A stretch of DNA of 64,000 bases from Ignavibacteria bacterium. GTDB taxonomy: Bacteria; Bacteroidota; Ignavibacteria; Ignavibacteriales; Ignavibacteriaceae. Under the pieces are notes generated by a model that saw only the letters and a list, made by a program, of their open reading frames with translations, made no database searches and was not told the origin of the DNA. This document shows positions 26,251 to 34,708 of this stretch, one piece after another. Each line of letters begins with the position of its first letter. Position 1 is the first letter of the stretch. A program made the translations under genes and the position numbers. Where the stretch lies: assembly GCA_030684555.1 (NCBI GenBank), contig JAUXVN010000074.1:1-64000 (forward strand), given 5' to 3'.

Positions 26251-28149
26251 TCACACATTAGGTAGATCAAAATCGATATAATAAATTCGAGATTGTTTTG
26301 GACGTAATTTTTCAATCTTCAATGATAAAATTTTTGTAACTTGATCAAATTTAAATTCCGGAATTACCGTCCCAATCATTTCAGAAGTAATTGTTATATT
26401 TTTAACACTCATCTGCATATCTATAGTTATTTGAAAATCATCCATCTCTTCAAAACCAGGGTTACTTATTGTTGCCACTATTCGTGATTCACCGCGCGGT
26501 TCAATTCGAAGTTCAATTTTGTTTTTTTTAACCCACCAATTATAAATTTCACTTGATGACGCTATCCAAATATTTTGTTCTTTCATATATTTAATTATGT
26601 TTCTCAACACACCTGCATTCTCGGGCTTACCTTGAAACTCAGTGTGCATTTTAAAAACATAAAGTCCACCTTCAAAACGAACCCGGTCAACATCCTCCAG
26701 ATAAGTATAAAGCTGAAAATCTTGTTGAGTCAAACCATAATCTCTAATTACTTCATAATCGTCGCGGGCAGTTTTTGTAATTGAAATAATAGCATTTTCA
26801 CCTTTAATTATTGTTCTCGGGACAGATCGATCTGTTAAAGAATCGGTTATAATAAACTTCAAATTATTTTTTGCAAGAGCTAATAAACTATTATCATCGA
26901 ATAAACCATATAAAGGCATAACACCAGTAACCGATTTACCGGAAAATGATTTTAACTTGAAACCAGCAGATTTAAAAGTTTCATTCTGTGTGACAAAATC
27001 ATTTAATTTATTAATTGTATCATTAATTGATGAGAGATATCCAACATCTATTAATGCACCTATTTCACAAACATTTGCAGTATTTTTTAATAATTCGTGA
27101 TGAGTTTCTGCAGTTGTTGGGTCAAAAAATACTGTAGCTTTAACCCCTTCAGACTTTAATATTGGTAATAGATTATTAAGGTTTGAAATTTGTTCATTAG
27201 CAGCGATTGTAAAAAGTGCAGCTGATTCATACTTCCCCGGCCAATCTTTCACAAACGCTATCGGACGATAAACCAACCAGTTGATTGAATTCCCAAACAA
27301 TTTATCAAAATAAATAAAATCCTCTTGAACCCCAATTACTGAATTAATTTCAAATCCCATCCAAACAAAACGTCCTTTACCATAATTGCCATAAGCTATT
27401 CCGGCAGTTTTCTTAACTTGTTCCCTCACTAAACCCATTTCGAGGCGGTAATTGTACCAAAAACTAGCTTGAGTTGAACGTGGTTCAAGAACTTCAACTG
27501 CGATTGGTCTATCCCACGTTGCAATTTTCAAAGGAAACCCGGTCGGTATGTTTGCAGTTAAAGGTAAATTTCCTCTAAGGGTATGAATTTTTGTTGTTTC
27601 ATCTCTCTCAATTTCACGAACAAATTTTAATCCGTATACTTCAGAGAAAAACTCCCACCCTCTCCATTTACCGTCGTTTGAAAAAGAGGCTGTTCCGCTT
27701 GTTGCGAACAATGAACCACCTGCATCAATAAATTTCTTCAGTGAAATAACTTCCTGATCACTCATAGACTTGGAACCGGGTAAAATAATCAAACTATATT
27801 TTTTATGCCGACCCTGTTCTATATCTACGTCACCTATTATATCATAATTAACTTTATATTGTTTTAAAGAATTTGTCCATGTATTTATATTGTCAACTAA
27901 CCATGTACTTCCTTCAGGTAAAAGATTTTCAGTATAATTTGAATAAAGAATTGCGACTTTAGTCGTGGTTGGATCAAAAATATCAAATACTTTTGTAGGT
28001 TTTGAAAGTTGGGAAGTTATATCAAACCGTCCCATTACACCTTTCAACACAAAGAGATAAACTAAAATAGAAGCCAAAACCATCACACCCCCAACACCAA
28101 AGATGATGAAGCTGTTAACAGTCATGCCTTTATTTTTAATCATCTCCAC
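26251..28149 (-). CDS. Membrane-anchored polysaccharide deacetylase-like protein lacking the metal triad
   Basis: A 632-residue protein with one N-terminal membrane helix (about 13-33). Residues about 60-280 form a class I glutamine-amidotransferase-like/trimerisation-type fold (LIILPGSKSMSDQEV; FVWMGFEINS). Residues about 290-520 have a NodB-like layout (SEGVKATVFFDP; TDSLTDRSVP), and a beta-sandwich ends the protein. The NodB catalytic residues are absent: the T-F-D-D position reads FTIAANEQ and the H-x3-H position reads EIGALIDVG. It is probably a polysaccharide-binding pseudo-deacetylase (PgaB/PelA analogue) in the periplasm. The GTG start at 28149 is favoured because GGAGG lies 6 nt upstream; the ATG at 28143 would have a 12-nt spacing. 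It overlaps the previous gene. Confidence 0.75.
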   Translation of the reverse strand: MEMIKNKGMTVNSFIIFGVGGVMVLASILVYLFVLKGVMGRFDITSQLSKPTKVFDIFDPTTTKVAILYSNYTENLLPEGSTWLVDNINTWTNSLKQYKVNYDIIGDVDIEQGRHKKYSLIILPGSKSMSDQEVISLKKFIDAGGSLFATSGTASFSNDGKWRGWEFFSEVYGLKFVREIERDETTKIHTLRGNLPLTANIPTGFPLKIATWDRPIAVEVLEPRSTQASFWYNYRLEMGLVREQVKKTAGIAYGNYGKGRFVWMGFEINSVIGVQEDFIYFDKLFGNSINWLVYRPIAFVKDWPGKYESAALFTIAANEQISNLNNLLPILKSEGVKATVFFDPTTAETHHELLKNTANVCEIGALIDVGYLSSINDTINKLNDFVTQNETFKSAGFKLKSFSGKSVTGVMPLYGLFDDNSLLALAKNNLKFIITDSLTDRSVPRTIIKGENAIISITKTARDDYEVIRDYGLTQQDFQLYTYLEDVDRVRFEGGLYVFKMHTEFQGKPENAGVLRNIIKYMKEQNIWIASSSEIYNWWVKKNKIELRIEPRGESRIVATISNPGFEEMDDFQITIDMQMSVKNITITSEMIGTVIPEFKFDQVTKILSLKIEKLRPKQSRIYYIDFDLPNV

Positions 28150-28634
28150 TTCAAACCTCCACCACTTTTAGCACCTTCTTTAGCAGGAACATAACCTTCG
28201 GAAGTATACTTCATAAATTTTTGTTCTGATGTAGCAGCATGAGGTGGTCCTGCTTGAACTTGACGCGGTTGTTCTTGTCTTTGTGGAACAAACTGCTGAG
28301 GGGCAGGAGTATATTTTGCCTGTGCCGGTTGAGGTGCTGGTTGTTGTCTTGCTGTTTGCACAAAAATAGGTTCTACAGAAGGTCGATATGATGGAACACG
28401 TGATGGTTCAAAAGTAGGTTTAGAAGGTGCTCTGGTAACTTCTTTTGTCTGACTCTGTTCGTAAATAACCTCAGGTGTTAGGACTTCTGCTTGAATAGTA
28501 GAAGGAGCCTGTATTTCAACTTGCTCTCCTCTTCTTTCACGAATCTTGTATAGAGCATAAGCACCTATAGCGAGAAAAAAAGTGCTTATTGTTGCAACAA
28601 GAATAATAGTTGCTAAAATTGGTATGAGTTCCAT
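28140..28634 (-). CDS. Small anchored Pro/Gln-rich protein of the exopolysaccharide operon
   Basis: A 164-residue protein with one N-terminal membrane helix (about 4-28, PILATIILVATISTFFLAIGAYALY), a KIRERR positive cluster, then a low-complexity Pro/Gln/Ala-rich tail of about 120 residues (repeats such as QPAPQPAQAKYTPAPQQFVP). I recognise no domain. Its place between the GT2 polymerase (25 bp upstream) and the deacetylase-like gene (10-bp overlap) suggests an accessory subunit of the synthase, in the way PgaD or BcsF/G-type small membrane proteins accompany theirs. That comparison is by position only. Confidence 0.65.
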   Translation of the reverse strand: MELIPILATIILVATISTFFLAIGAYALYKIRERRGEQVEIQAPSTIQAEVLTPEVIYEQSQTKEVTRAPSKPTFEPSRVPSYRPSVEPIFVQTARQQPAPQPAQAKYTPAPQQFVPQRQEQPRQVQAGPPHAATSEQKFMKYTSEGYVPAKEGAKSGGGLKWR

Positions 28635-28659
28635 AGTTTCACCTAATTATTTAATAAAA

Positions 28660-30072
28660 TTATACTGATGCTTCTTGAGCACCACCGATTCTTTCTAATT
28701 TACCCCAGGTCATTTCAAATCCTAAGAATTCTTCAACAGTTGACATCGCTTTACAAATATCGATGGTAAGTACAAAAAACATTCTGTAGATTAATGCATA
28801 AGGGACTAATCTGAATTCTTCTTTTTCAACTGCTATGCAATAAAGTGCTGTAACCATGTCAAGCAGCGCCAGTGCAGCCCACCAGAAGAATAAGAGACTC
28901 GATAATCCATAAAACAATGCTGCAAATATAAAGAACAAGTTAGAGAAAATATTCATTGCCGGCCATAATAATGCTTCATAAAACATTGTCCAAAGAATAA
29001 ATGTATCACCAAAATTGATAGTCGGATTGATTAATATTTTTTTATGTTTTCTGATAGCTTGTAATATTCCGCGTGTCCAGCGATATCTTTGCTTTAGTAA
29101 TTGCTGTAATTTTTCAGGAGCTTCTGTATAAGATATTGCTCTTGGTTCGTAATAAATTTTCCAATTGTGTGCTAAAATCTTAAGAGTTAAATCTGCGTCT
29201 TCTGCAAAGGTATCACTTGAATAATAACCGGCATCTTCAATTGCTCTTTTTCTGAATAAACCAATTGGTCCCGGAATTATATTTACTAATTTAAGATAAC
29301 TTTGAGCAGCTCTTGCCATATTCAATCCTTCAATATATTCGAGAGCTTGAAGGTCAGTAAATAATTTTTTTCTATTCATCACTTTTACATTACCGGCAAC
29401 TGCACCAATTTCAGGATCACTGAAATGACGAACCGCCATTCTGATTGAATCTTCTGATAATTGTGAATCGCCATCCATACACAAAACTATTTCAGCTTTT
29501 GAGAAGTGAATACCTGCATTAAGGGCTTTTGCTTTTCCACCATTAGGTTTATTTATCAAAGAAATTTTCACATCACCATAACGTCCCGGTTGCAAACCGA
29601 CCAATGTTTTTGCAACTTCAAGAGTATTGTCTTTTGAACCGTCATTAACAATAATTATTTCATAGTTTGAATAATCTAAGTTTAGAAGTGATTTGACAGA
29701 ATCTTTTATTACTTTTTCTTCATTATAAACAGGAACTATAATTGAAACGAATGGGAAGAATCCGGTTTTGGGATTAAAGGTATACTGGGTGATATATAAA
29801 TATGCCATAATAAGTATACCAAAATACCTGAACAATAATACAATAAGAAAAATGAATAAAGAAACGAGTGTCGAATACTCAACGAGTGAGCCGTATGATA
29901 AGATTGTATAAGGAAGTGATATTACAATTATCACAATCATAAGTAGTGACATTAATCCAGATCGCATTAATCTCTTCACGATTTTTTTCTTCTTATCAGC
30001 AGCAGTTGACTTAGTTGTCTGTGTATTCTGTAGTGTAAGTGAAGTTTGCTTTATTTTTTGTTTTGCATTCAT
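28660..30072 (-). CDS. Processive GT2 glycosyltransferase (PgaC/cellulose-synthase-like polymerase)
   Basis: A 470-residue inner-membrane polysaccharide synthase. Two N-terminal membrane helices (about 35-55 and 60-95) precede the GT-A domain. That domain has IIVPVYNEE, the UDP-binding Asp in IIIVNDGSKDN, the DXD in VLCMDGDSQ near residue 199, the general-base region FAEDADLTLKI, and the processive signature QRYRW near residue 329. Three or more C-terminal helices complete the translocation channel. All catalytic motifs are intact. There is no PilZ domain, so regulation by c-di-GMP would need a partner, as in PgaCD. The product polymer cannot be read from sequence; beta-linked glucan or poly-N-acetylglucosamine are the obvious candidates. 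Confidence 0.85.
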   Translation of the reverse strand: MNAKQKIKQTSLTLQNTQTTKSTAADKKKKIVKRLMRSGLMSLLMIVIIVISLPYTILSYGSLVEYSTLVSLFIFLIVLLFRYFGILIMAYLYITQYTFNPKTGFFPFVSIIVPVYNEEKVIKDSVKSLLNLDYSNYEIIIVNDGSKDNTLEVAKTLVGLQPGRYGDVKISLINKPNGGKAKALNAGIHFSKAEIVLCMDGDSQLSEDSIRMAVRHFSDPEIGAVAGNVKVMNRKKLFTDLQALEYIEGLNMARAAQSYLKLVNIIPGPIGLFRKRAIEDAGYYSSDTFAEDADLTLKILAHNWKIYYEPRAISYTEAPEKLQQLLKQRYRWTRGILQAIRKHKKILINPTINFGDTFILWTMFYEALLWPAMNIFSNLFFIFAALFYGLSSLLFFWWAALALLDMVTALYCIAVEKEEFRLVPYALIYRMFFVLTIDICKAMSTVEEFLGFEMTWGKLERIGGAQEASV

Positions 30073-30282
30073 AGTTTCTATTAAAAATTGTATAACTATT
30101 AATCAACAATAATGCCAAAGGAAGAAGGTCAAAAAGTGATAAAATATTAGGAAAATATCTTATGATTGTATCATTATAGGATTTTTTAACTGAGGTGCTC
30201 CGTTTTGATACATAGCGACTTACTTCTTTTATATCAATAAGTTACAAATTTTATATAAAGAAAAGTAAGAGTATTAGAACGG

Positions 30283-30399
30283 TTACCTATTTGAAACATA
30301 CTTTTTAGGTATAGGGATGGGAATTAATTCCGGAGGGAAAACTAAAAACGGTAATTTATCAATAATATTTTTGATTATATTTTTAATTTTATTTTTCAT
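30283..30399 (-). CDS. Small ORF (38 aa) between the beta-barrel and GT2 genes
   Basis: A short reading frame starts at ATG 30399 inside the 3' end of the TPR/beta-barrel gene region and runs to TAA at 30283. It encodes a basic N-terminal half rich in Lys/Ile/Asn and a Pro-rich C-terminal half (FPPELIPIPIPKKY). AGAAG lies 4 nt ahead of the ATG. The coupled position and proline-rich composition hint at a real peptide, but there is no homology I recognise and chance is possible. The remaining 210 bp up to the GT2 start (30073-30282) show nothing clear. Confidence 0.3.
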   Translation of the reverse strand: MKNKIKNIIKNIIDKLPFLVFPPELIPIPIPKKYVSNR

Positions 30400-30406
30400 A
30401 ATACTT

Positions 30407-33280
30407 CTATAAGAACCAGGTTAAACCGAGAGTTAATGATCTTGAACTATATCCGATAATTTCCCTAACAGTATCACCATAGGATGCAGTTGCATTAAAT
30501 GAAAGTGTCGGAAGTATTTTATACAGAAATTGTCCATATAAAGTTTTAAACAAAAAATTGTTTGATGGAATTATTCCAAATCTTCCACCAAATAATACTG
30601 TCATATCTACAGTCTTGTGTGCAGTCCATTCCCCCCATACAGCATGTGTTTCAGATGCTCCCGGAGAATAATATAAATTAGAAGGACGTGCATAAAGAGT
30701 TGATGTATACTCATATCCCGCTAAAACATCTTCATAGAAATATTTTCCAAGTCGGATATCATAGGTTTGTCCGGCATTGCCATCAGAGATTTGAATGAGT
30801 GCATAGTTACCGCTGATTCGGAGACCTGATTTGAAGCGATAGAAACCACTTAGTCTATATATATTTGATTTAATTCCTTTACCAATTAAATTGAGCGATG
30901 TTAAAGCTTGAGCAGCATCATTAAGTGTATTGGAAAAATATACTGAATACGTTGTATCTTTTGTGACTCTTAAAAAGTATTCCGAAACAGGGGCAGTTAT
31001 TCCTGTTTGATAATAGTTTCTACCAAAACTTCCACCGACAGAAACCATGTTACTCAAGCGAACAATCGCTCCAACAGAAAGAGTATTATGATCTGAACGC
31101 AAAGTCGTAGATTGCAATGCACCTCTAATTGCCGAGAATGTCACCGACAAGAAACTTAAAACACCTACTTCACCTCTGAGACCATAAGTAAGAAATTTAA
31201 AACCAATATTATCAGCGTAATAGTAAAATGTTGGATAGAGAATCATATAACTTGGGAAAGTAGTTAAGAAGCCTCTCCAACCAGTTACCGGCAGCCAACC
31301 TAATCTTTGTTTTACATAGCTAATCTCCAAGCTGTCATTGGTATTATCAAGCAGACTATCATAAATTGCCCGAGCCTCCCCAAACATTCTCATTTTTGTA
31401 TAAGCATCGCCTAATATTAAACGATTTTCGAAACTGTTGTTTCCATTAGTATATACCAATCGCTGAAATTCACTTAGAGCTGTAGTAGAATCACCGCTCC
31501 AATAATAAATTTTCGCACGGGCTAAATCAAGTGTTGAATCGTATTGTTCATCTAAAAGTTGATTAAGAATTGATAATGCCTGATCATACCTTTTTGCACA
31601 GGCTAAAACATCTGAATATTCTTTTAACACTAATGAATTTCTATCTGTATTAGCAATGAACTCTTCATACTTCGATAATGCAGCTTCGCAACCGTATTTA
31701 CTTATGTCCTGACGACCTTCATCCAATAACCTGAATAAGCGGTCTTGCTCCGATCTTAACCGTCTTACTTCAATATCAGAATCAAGTTGAATTAAACTTT
31801 CATCATCAGGATTAGTTTGTTTTGCTAAATCGGAATATTCCTGAGCTTTTTCAAATTCTCCTTGTTGAAGAAATATGTAACCCAATGAAATAATTGCAGG
31901 TAAATTAGTCGGTCTGGCAGACACAACATTCTCAAGATAAGCTTTACCCGACTCAAGTTCCAATCCCGTCCAAGCTGATAATTGCCCTCGTAAAAGCTGG
32001 TAGTCAAGATTATTGGGTGCTTCCTTTAGTAACAAATCCATTTGTTCAATTGCACGTGGATAATCTCTATTCCATGCAGTTGCCTGTGAATAAGCGTATC
32101 GAATTTTTGGATCAATGGGACCGGTAGTCATTTCAAAATATTTATCAAATGCTTCAATAGCCTCATCGTACCGTTGCAGTGCGCCACACATTTCTGCAAA
32201 CTTTAATAATGCATTTTTATTCAGCGGATCTTTATCAAGTTCAGCTTTTGCCAGTTCGATAGATTCATTATAAATACTATCACGAACAACATAAAATCTT
32301 GCAGATAATTCATCATAACGTGGTTTACCGGCTTCTTTGCTGTATAGAAAATCTATTTGTTCGGAAACCTCCTGCAATCTATTGGCTTTCCAAAGTTCAT
32401 TAATTAATAAATATCTTGTTTCAATGTCATTCGAATTGATTTTTATTACTCGATAATATTTATCAATAGCATATTCTTGTTGCTGCTGAAGCTTCCCTTC
32501 CTTGTTCCTTCTGTAATATGCTGTATCATAATAAGTATAAGTATATCCTTTGCCTCGAGCCAGATCTAAACCATCAATGGCTTCTTTGAAAAAAGGACGT
32601 TTTGCGAGTGCATTTTCAAATGCTTCAATTGCAATTTTATTTTTCCCTAACCACATGGTAAAATAACCATACCTGCTCCAGAGACGATGATCATTAGGAA
32701 ATCTTTCAACATATTTTTTTAGGATTCTCTCCCCTTTTTCGATATGTTCATTTTTTTGAAGTATTTCTGTAAATCTGATTACTTCATCCGGGGATGGATC
32801 TTCACGTTTAATATATTGGTCATACCATTCTTCGGCAATTAACCACTCGCCTAAATGTTTATGACATTTACCAATTTCCAGATAATTTATGGGGATATTC
32901 GGATCAATAGCTATTTCTCTACGGTGTCCTTGAATCTTTTGATTTAATTGAGCATACCAATTTTTCGTCATACGTGCAAGGTCTTCAGCAACTTGTTTAT
33001 TTGTAGGAACTAATTTACGTGCAGCTCTAAGGTCAAAAACAGCCATTTCAAGTTGATCTCGTTTTTCATAAGAAAGTCCACGCAAATGAAATCCTTCAAA
33101 CTTCTTTGGTTCGGCGGAAATGTACTTATTCAACAAATCAATTGCTTCACCATAGCGGCCATTTTTCATCTGCATAATTGCTTGATTCTTGAAGTTTTCA
33201 ACTGCAGTTTGAGGATTTTGTCCAAACAACAAATTGGTAAGAATCAAAAGAAACAAAAAATGGTATTTAATTTTAAACAT
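30407..33280 (-). CDS. TPR-repeat outer-membrane beta-barrel protein, exopolysaccharide exporter (PgaA/PelB-like)
   Basis: A 957-residue envelope protein. A signal peptide (MFKIKYHFLFLLILTNLLFG) is followed by about 620 residues of TPR repeats (for example GEAIDLLNKYISAEPKKFEGFHLRG, YDEAIEAFDKYFEM, YDQALSILNQLLDEQ). A C-terminal beta-barrel of about 280 residues (YaiO/PgaA-style alternating strands) ends in SLTLGLTWFL with an aromatic near-terminal residue. Periplasmic TPR superhelix plus outer-membrane barrel is the architecture of exporters PgaA, PelB and BcsC. It lies 18 bp downstream of the KaiC-like gene and shares the operon with the GT2 polymerase, which supports a polymer export role. 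Confidence 0.8.
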   Translation of the reverse strand: MFKIKYHFLFLLILTNLLFGQNPQTAVENFKNQAIMQMKNGRYGEAIDLLNKYISAEPKKFEGFHLRGLSYEKRDQLEMAVFDLRAARKLVPTNKQVAEDLARMTKNWYAQLNQKIQGHRREIAIDPNIPINYLEIGKCHKHLGEWLIAEEWYDQYIKREDPSPDEVIRFTEILQKNEHIEKGERILKKYVERFPNDHRLWSRYGYFTMWLGKNKIAIEAFENALAKRPFFKEAIDGLDLARGKGYTYTYYDTAYYRRNKEGKLQQQQEYAIDKYYRVIKINSNDIETRYLLINELWKANRLQEVSEQIDFLYSKEAGKPRYDELSARFYVVRDSIYNESIELAKAELDKDPLNKNALLKFAEMCGALQRYDEAIEAFDKYFEMTTGPIDPKIRYAYSQATAWNRDYPRAIEQMDLLLKEAPNNLDYQLLRGQLSAWTGLELESGKAYLENVVSARPTNLPAIISLGYIFLQQGEFEKAQEYSDLAKQTNPDDESLIQLDSDIEVRRLRSEQDRLFRLLDEGRQDISKYGCEAALSKYEEFIANTDRNSLVLKEYSDVLACAKRYDQALSILNQLLDEQYDSTLDLARAKIYYWSGDSTTALSEFQRLVYTNGNNSFENRLILGDAYTKMRMFGEARAIYDSLLDNTNDSLEISYVKQRLGWLPVTGWRGFLTTFPSYMILYPTFYYYADNIGFKFLTYGLRGEVGVLSFLSVTFSAIRGALQSTTLRSDHNTLSVGAIVRLSNMVSVGGSFGRNYYQTGITAPVSEYFLRVTKDTTYSVYFSNTLNDAAQALTSLNLIGKGIKSNIYRLSGFYRFKSGLRISGNYALIQISDGNAGQTYDIRLGKYFYEDVLAGYEYTSTLYARPSNLYYSPGASETHAVWGEWTAHKTVDMTVLFGGRFGIIPSNNFLFKTLYGQFLYKILPTLSFNATASYGDTVREIIGYSSRSLTLGLTWFL

Positions 33281-33298
33281 GATGGTGTGTATTAGCTT

Positions 33299-34561
33299 TT
33301 ATTCTAAAATCTCATTCAGTAATGTATCTGCATTTTGAACTTTATCATTTACTACATAAGGAAATCCGAACAGATATTGCATAACTAAATCTTGATAGCT
33401 TTTATCAGTGTTAGGTAAATTACTCTTCATTTTACTTACTAATTGACTGTAAACTTTATCATCTGCACTGCTTATAAGAACAAGAACATTATTGTTAACA
33501 ACACATATTTTATCTTTCTTATCTGTAGATAATCTGAGTGCATTTTGGAGCTGCATCATCGATAAAATATTTTGTTGCTGTGCTAACGGATCTAACTTAA
33601 ATGAAATTAATGTGAAAGGTTGTCCCGTGCTTTTATATAAAGCAATTTGATTATTCAAAATAAGTGCGAATTCACTCAAATCATAAAAATTGGAAAATGA
33701 GAATTTTTCTTGAACAACATCTACGTTTGTTAGTGGTTTATATTTAGAGTTAGTAGAAGTTTTGGGAGCCGGAGCAGGTTGAACAATATTTTGACTTCCC
33801 TGCATATGCCCATGTTCAGGAACAACTTGCAATCCCGCATTTTTTTGTGGAACTTCGAAACTAAATGTTATACCTCTATATGGTTCGATAAAATAATCGG
33901 ATGTAAATTGACCTTCAGTATGACCAATATTTGGGGTTATTGTTGCTCTTCCACCTTGCCCGATTCTTCCTTCTTCAGAGTTTTTTTGAAGATAAATTAT
34001 TGCTGTTGAATATTGAGCAATTGTATCAACGATCATTTGTGAAAATGGTGTTGCCGGTTCAGCCACAATAAATAGACTTGTAATATTTTTCTCTTCGATT
34101 GATTCAATAGTATTTAAAAATGTTTGTTGAAGTAATCCTATATTTTCAAATCCCACAAATGGTGTAAGTTCATCAAAAACCAATCTGCTCGGATTATATT
34201 GTCCGACCACAGAAGCAATGTCATTTAAATATTCAACTAAATAATTGTCCGGATTAGCGCTTTCATAAATATCTGCCGGAGGAGCAACCCGAACAACAAT
34301 AATTAAATTTTGATTCATGTAAGTATTTAAATCAAAATCAATTGAAGCTGCATGAATCATTAAATCCTTGGGTCGCATACTGGTGAAAAAGAGGGTTACT
34401 TCTTTATTCTTTGCTGCTTCCATAGCAAATTGAAGTGCTAAGAGCGTTCTCCCGGATTTTCTTGGACCTAAAAGTAGATATGATCCACCACGATAAAATC
34501 CTCCCCACGCTTCATCTACAAGTGAAATTCCGGTTGTTGCTAAATTGAGTTTCTTTTTCAT
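33299..34561 (-). CDS. KaiC/RAD55-like RecA-fold protein fused to a degenerate GGDEF-like domain
   Basis: A 420-residue cytoplasmic protein. Residues 1 to about 225 are a KaiC/RAD55 core: TTGISLVDEAWGGFYRGGSY, then a Walker A of GPRKSGRT (about 33-40) in which the usual Lys is Arg, then the Walker B strand RLVFDELTPF (about 130). After a Pro/Asn-rich linker, residues about 290-405 have a GGDEF-type layout (FTLISFKLD for the lDiD strand; VVNNNVLVLISSAD where GGDEF should be) without the catalytic loop or an RxxD I-site. The combination recalls BcsE, which joins an inactive RecA-like NTPase to degenerate REC and GGDEF domains in cellulose secretion. It is the first gene of the operon. The function is inferred. 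Confidence 0.7.
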   Translation of the reverse strand: MKKKLNLATTGISLVDEAWGGFYRGGSYLLLGPRKSGRTLLALQFAMEAAKNKEVTLFFTSMRPKDLMIHAASIDFDLNTYMNQNLIIVVRVAPPADIYESANPDNYLVEYLNDIASVVGQYNPSRLVFDELTPFVGFENIGLLQQTFLNTIESIEEKNITSLFIVAEPATPFSQMIVDTIAQYSTAIIYLQKNSEEGRIGQGGRATITPNIGHTEGQFTSDYFIEPYRGITFSFEVPQKNAGLQVVPEHGHMQGSQNIVQPAPAPKTSTNSKYKPLTNVDVVQEKFSFSNFYDLSEFALILNNQIALYKSTGQPFTLISFKLDPLAQQQNILSMMQLQNALRLSTDKKDKICVVNNNVLVLISSADDKVYSQLVSKMKSNLPNTDKSYQDLVMQYLFGFPYVVNDKVQNADTLLNEILE

Positions 34562-34662
34562 TTAATCTTCTCTAAAGTTTTGATTCTATATTAATCAATT
34601 ATCATGCCTAATAAGTTTACCTTAAATAAGGGTATAAAATGGGAAAGTTTCGCTTAGAGTGT

Positions 34663-34708
34663 CTCAATACGAGAATATCTTATATGAACGCCTCATTATG
34701 AGAACATC
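34663..34708. repeat. Two imperfect 17-bp palindromic repeats, 29 bp apart
   Basis: CTCAATACGAGAATATC (34663-34679) and CTCATTATGAGAACATC (34692-34708) share 13 of 17 bases. Each carries a CTC...GAG inverted repeat. They sit between the GH9 stop codon and the start of the exopolysaccharide operon, so they could be binding sites for a regulator of that operon. The pattern is short and may be chance. Confidence 0.3.
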
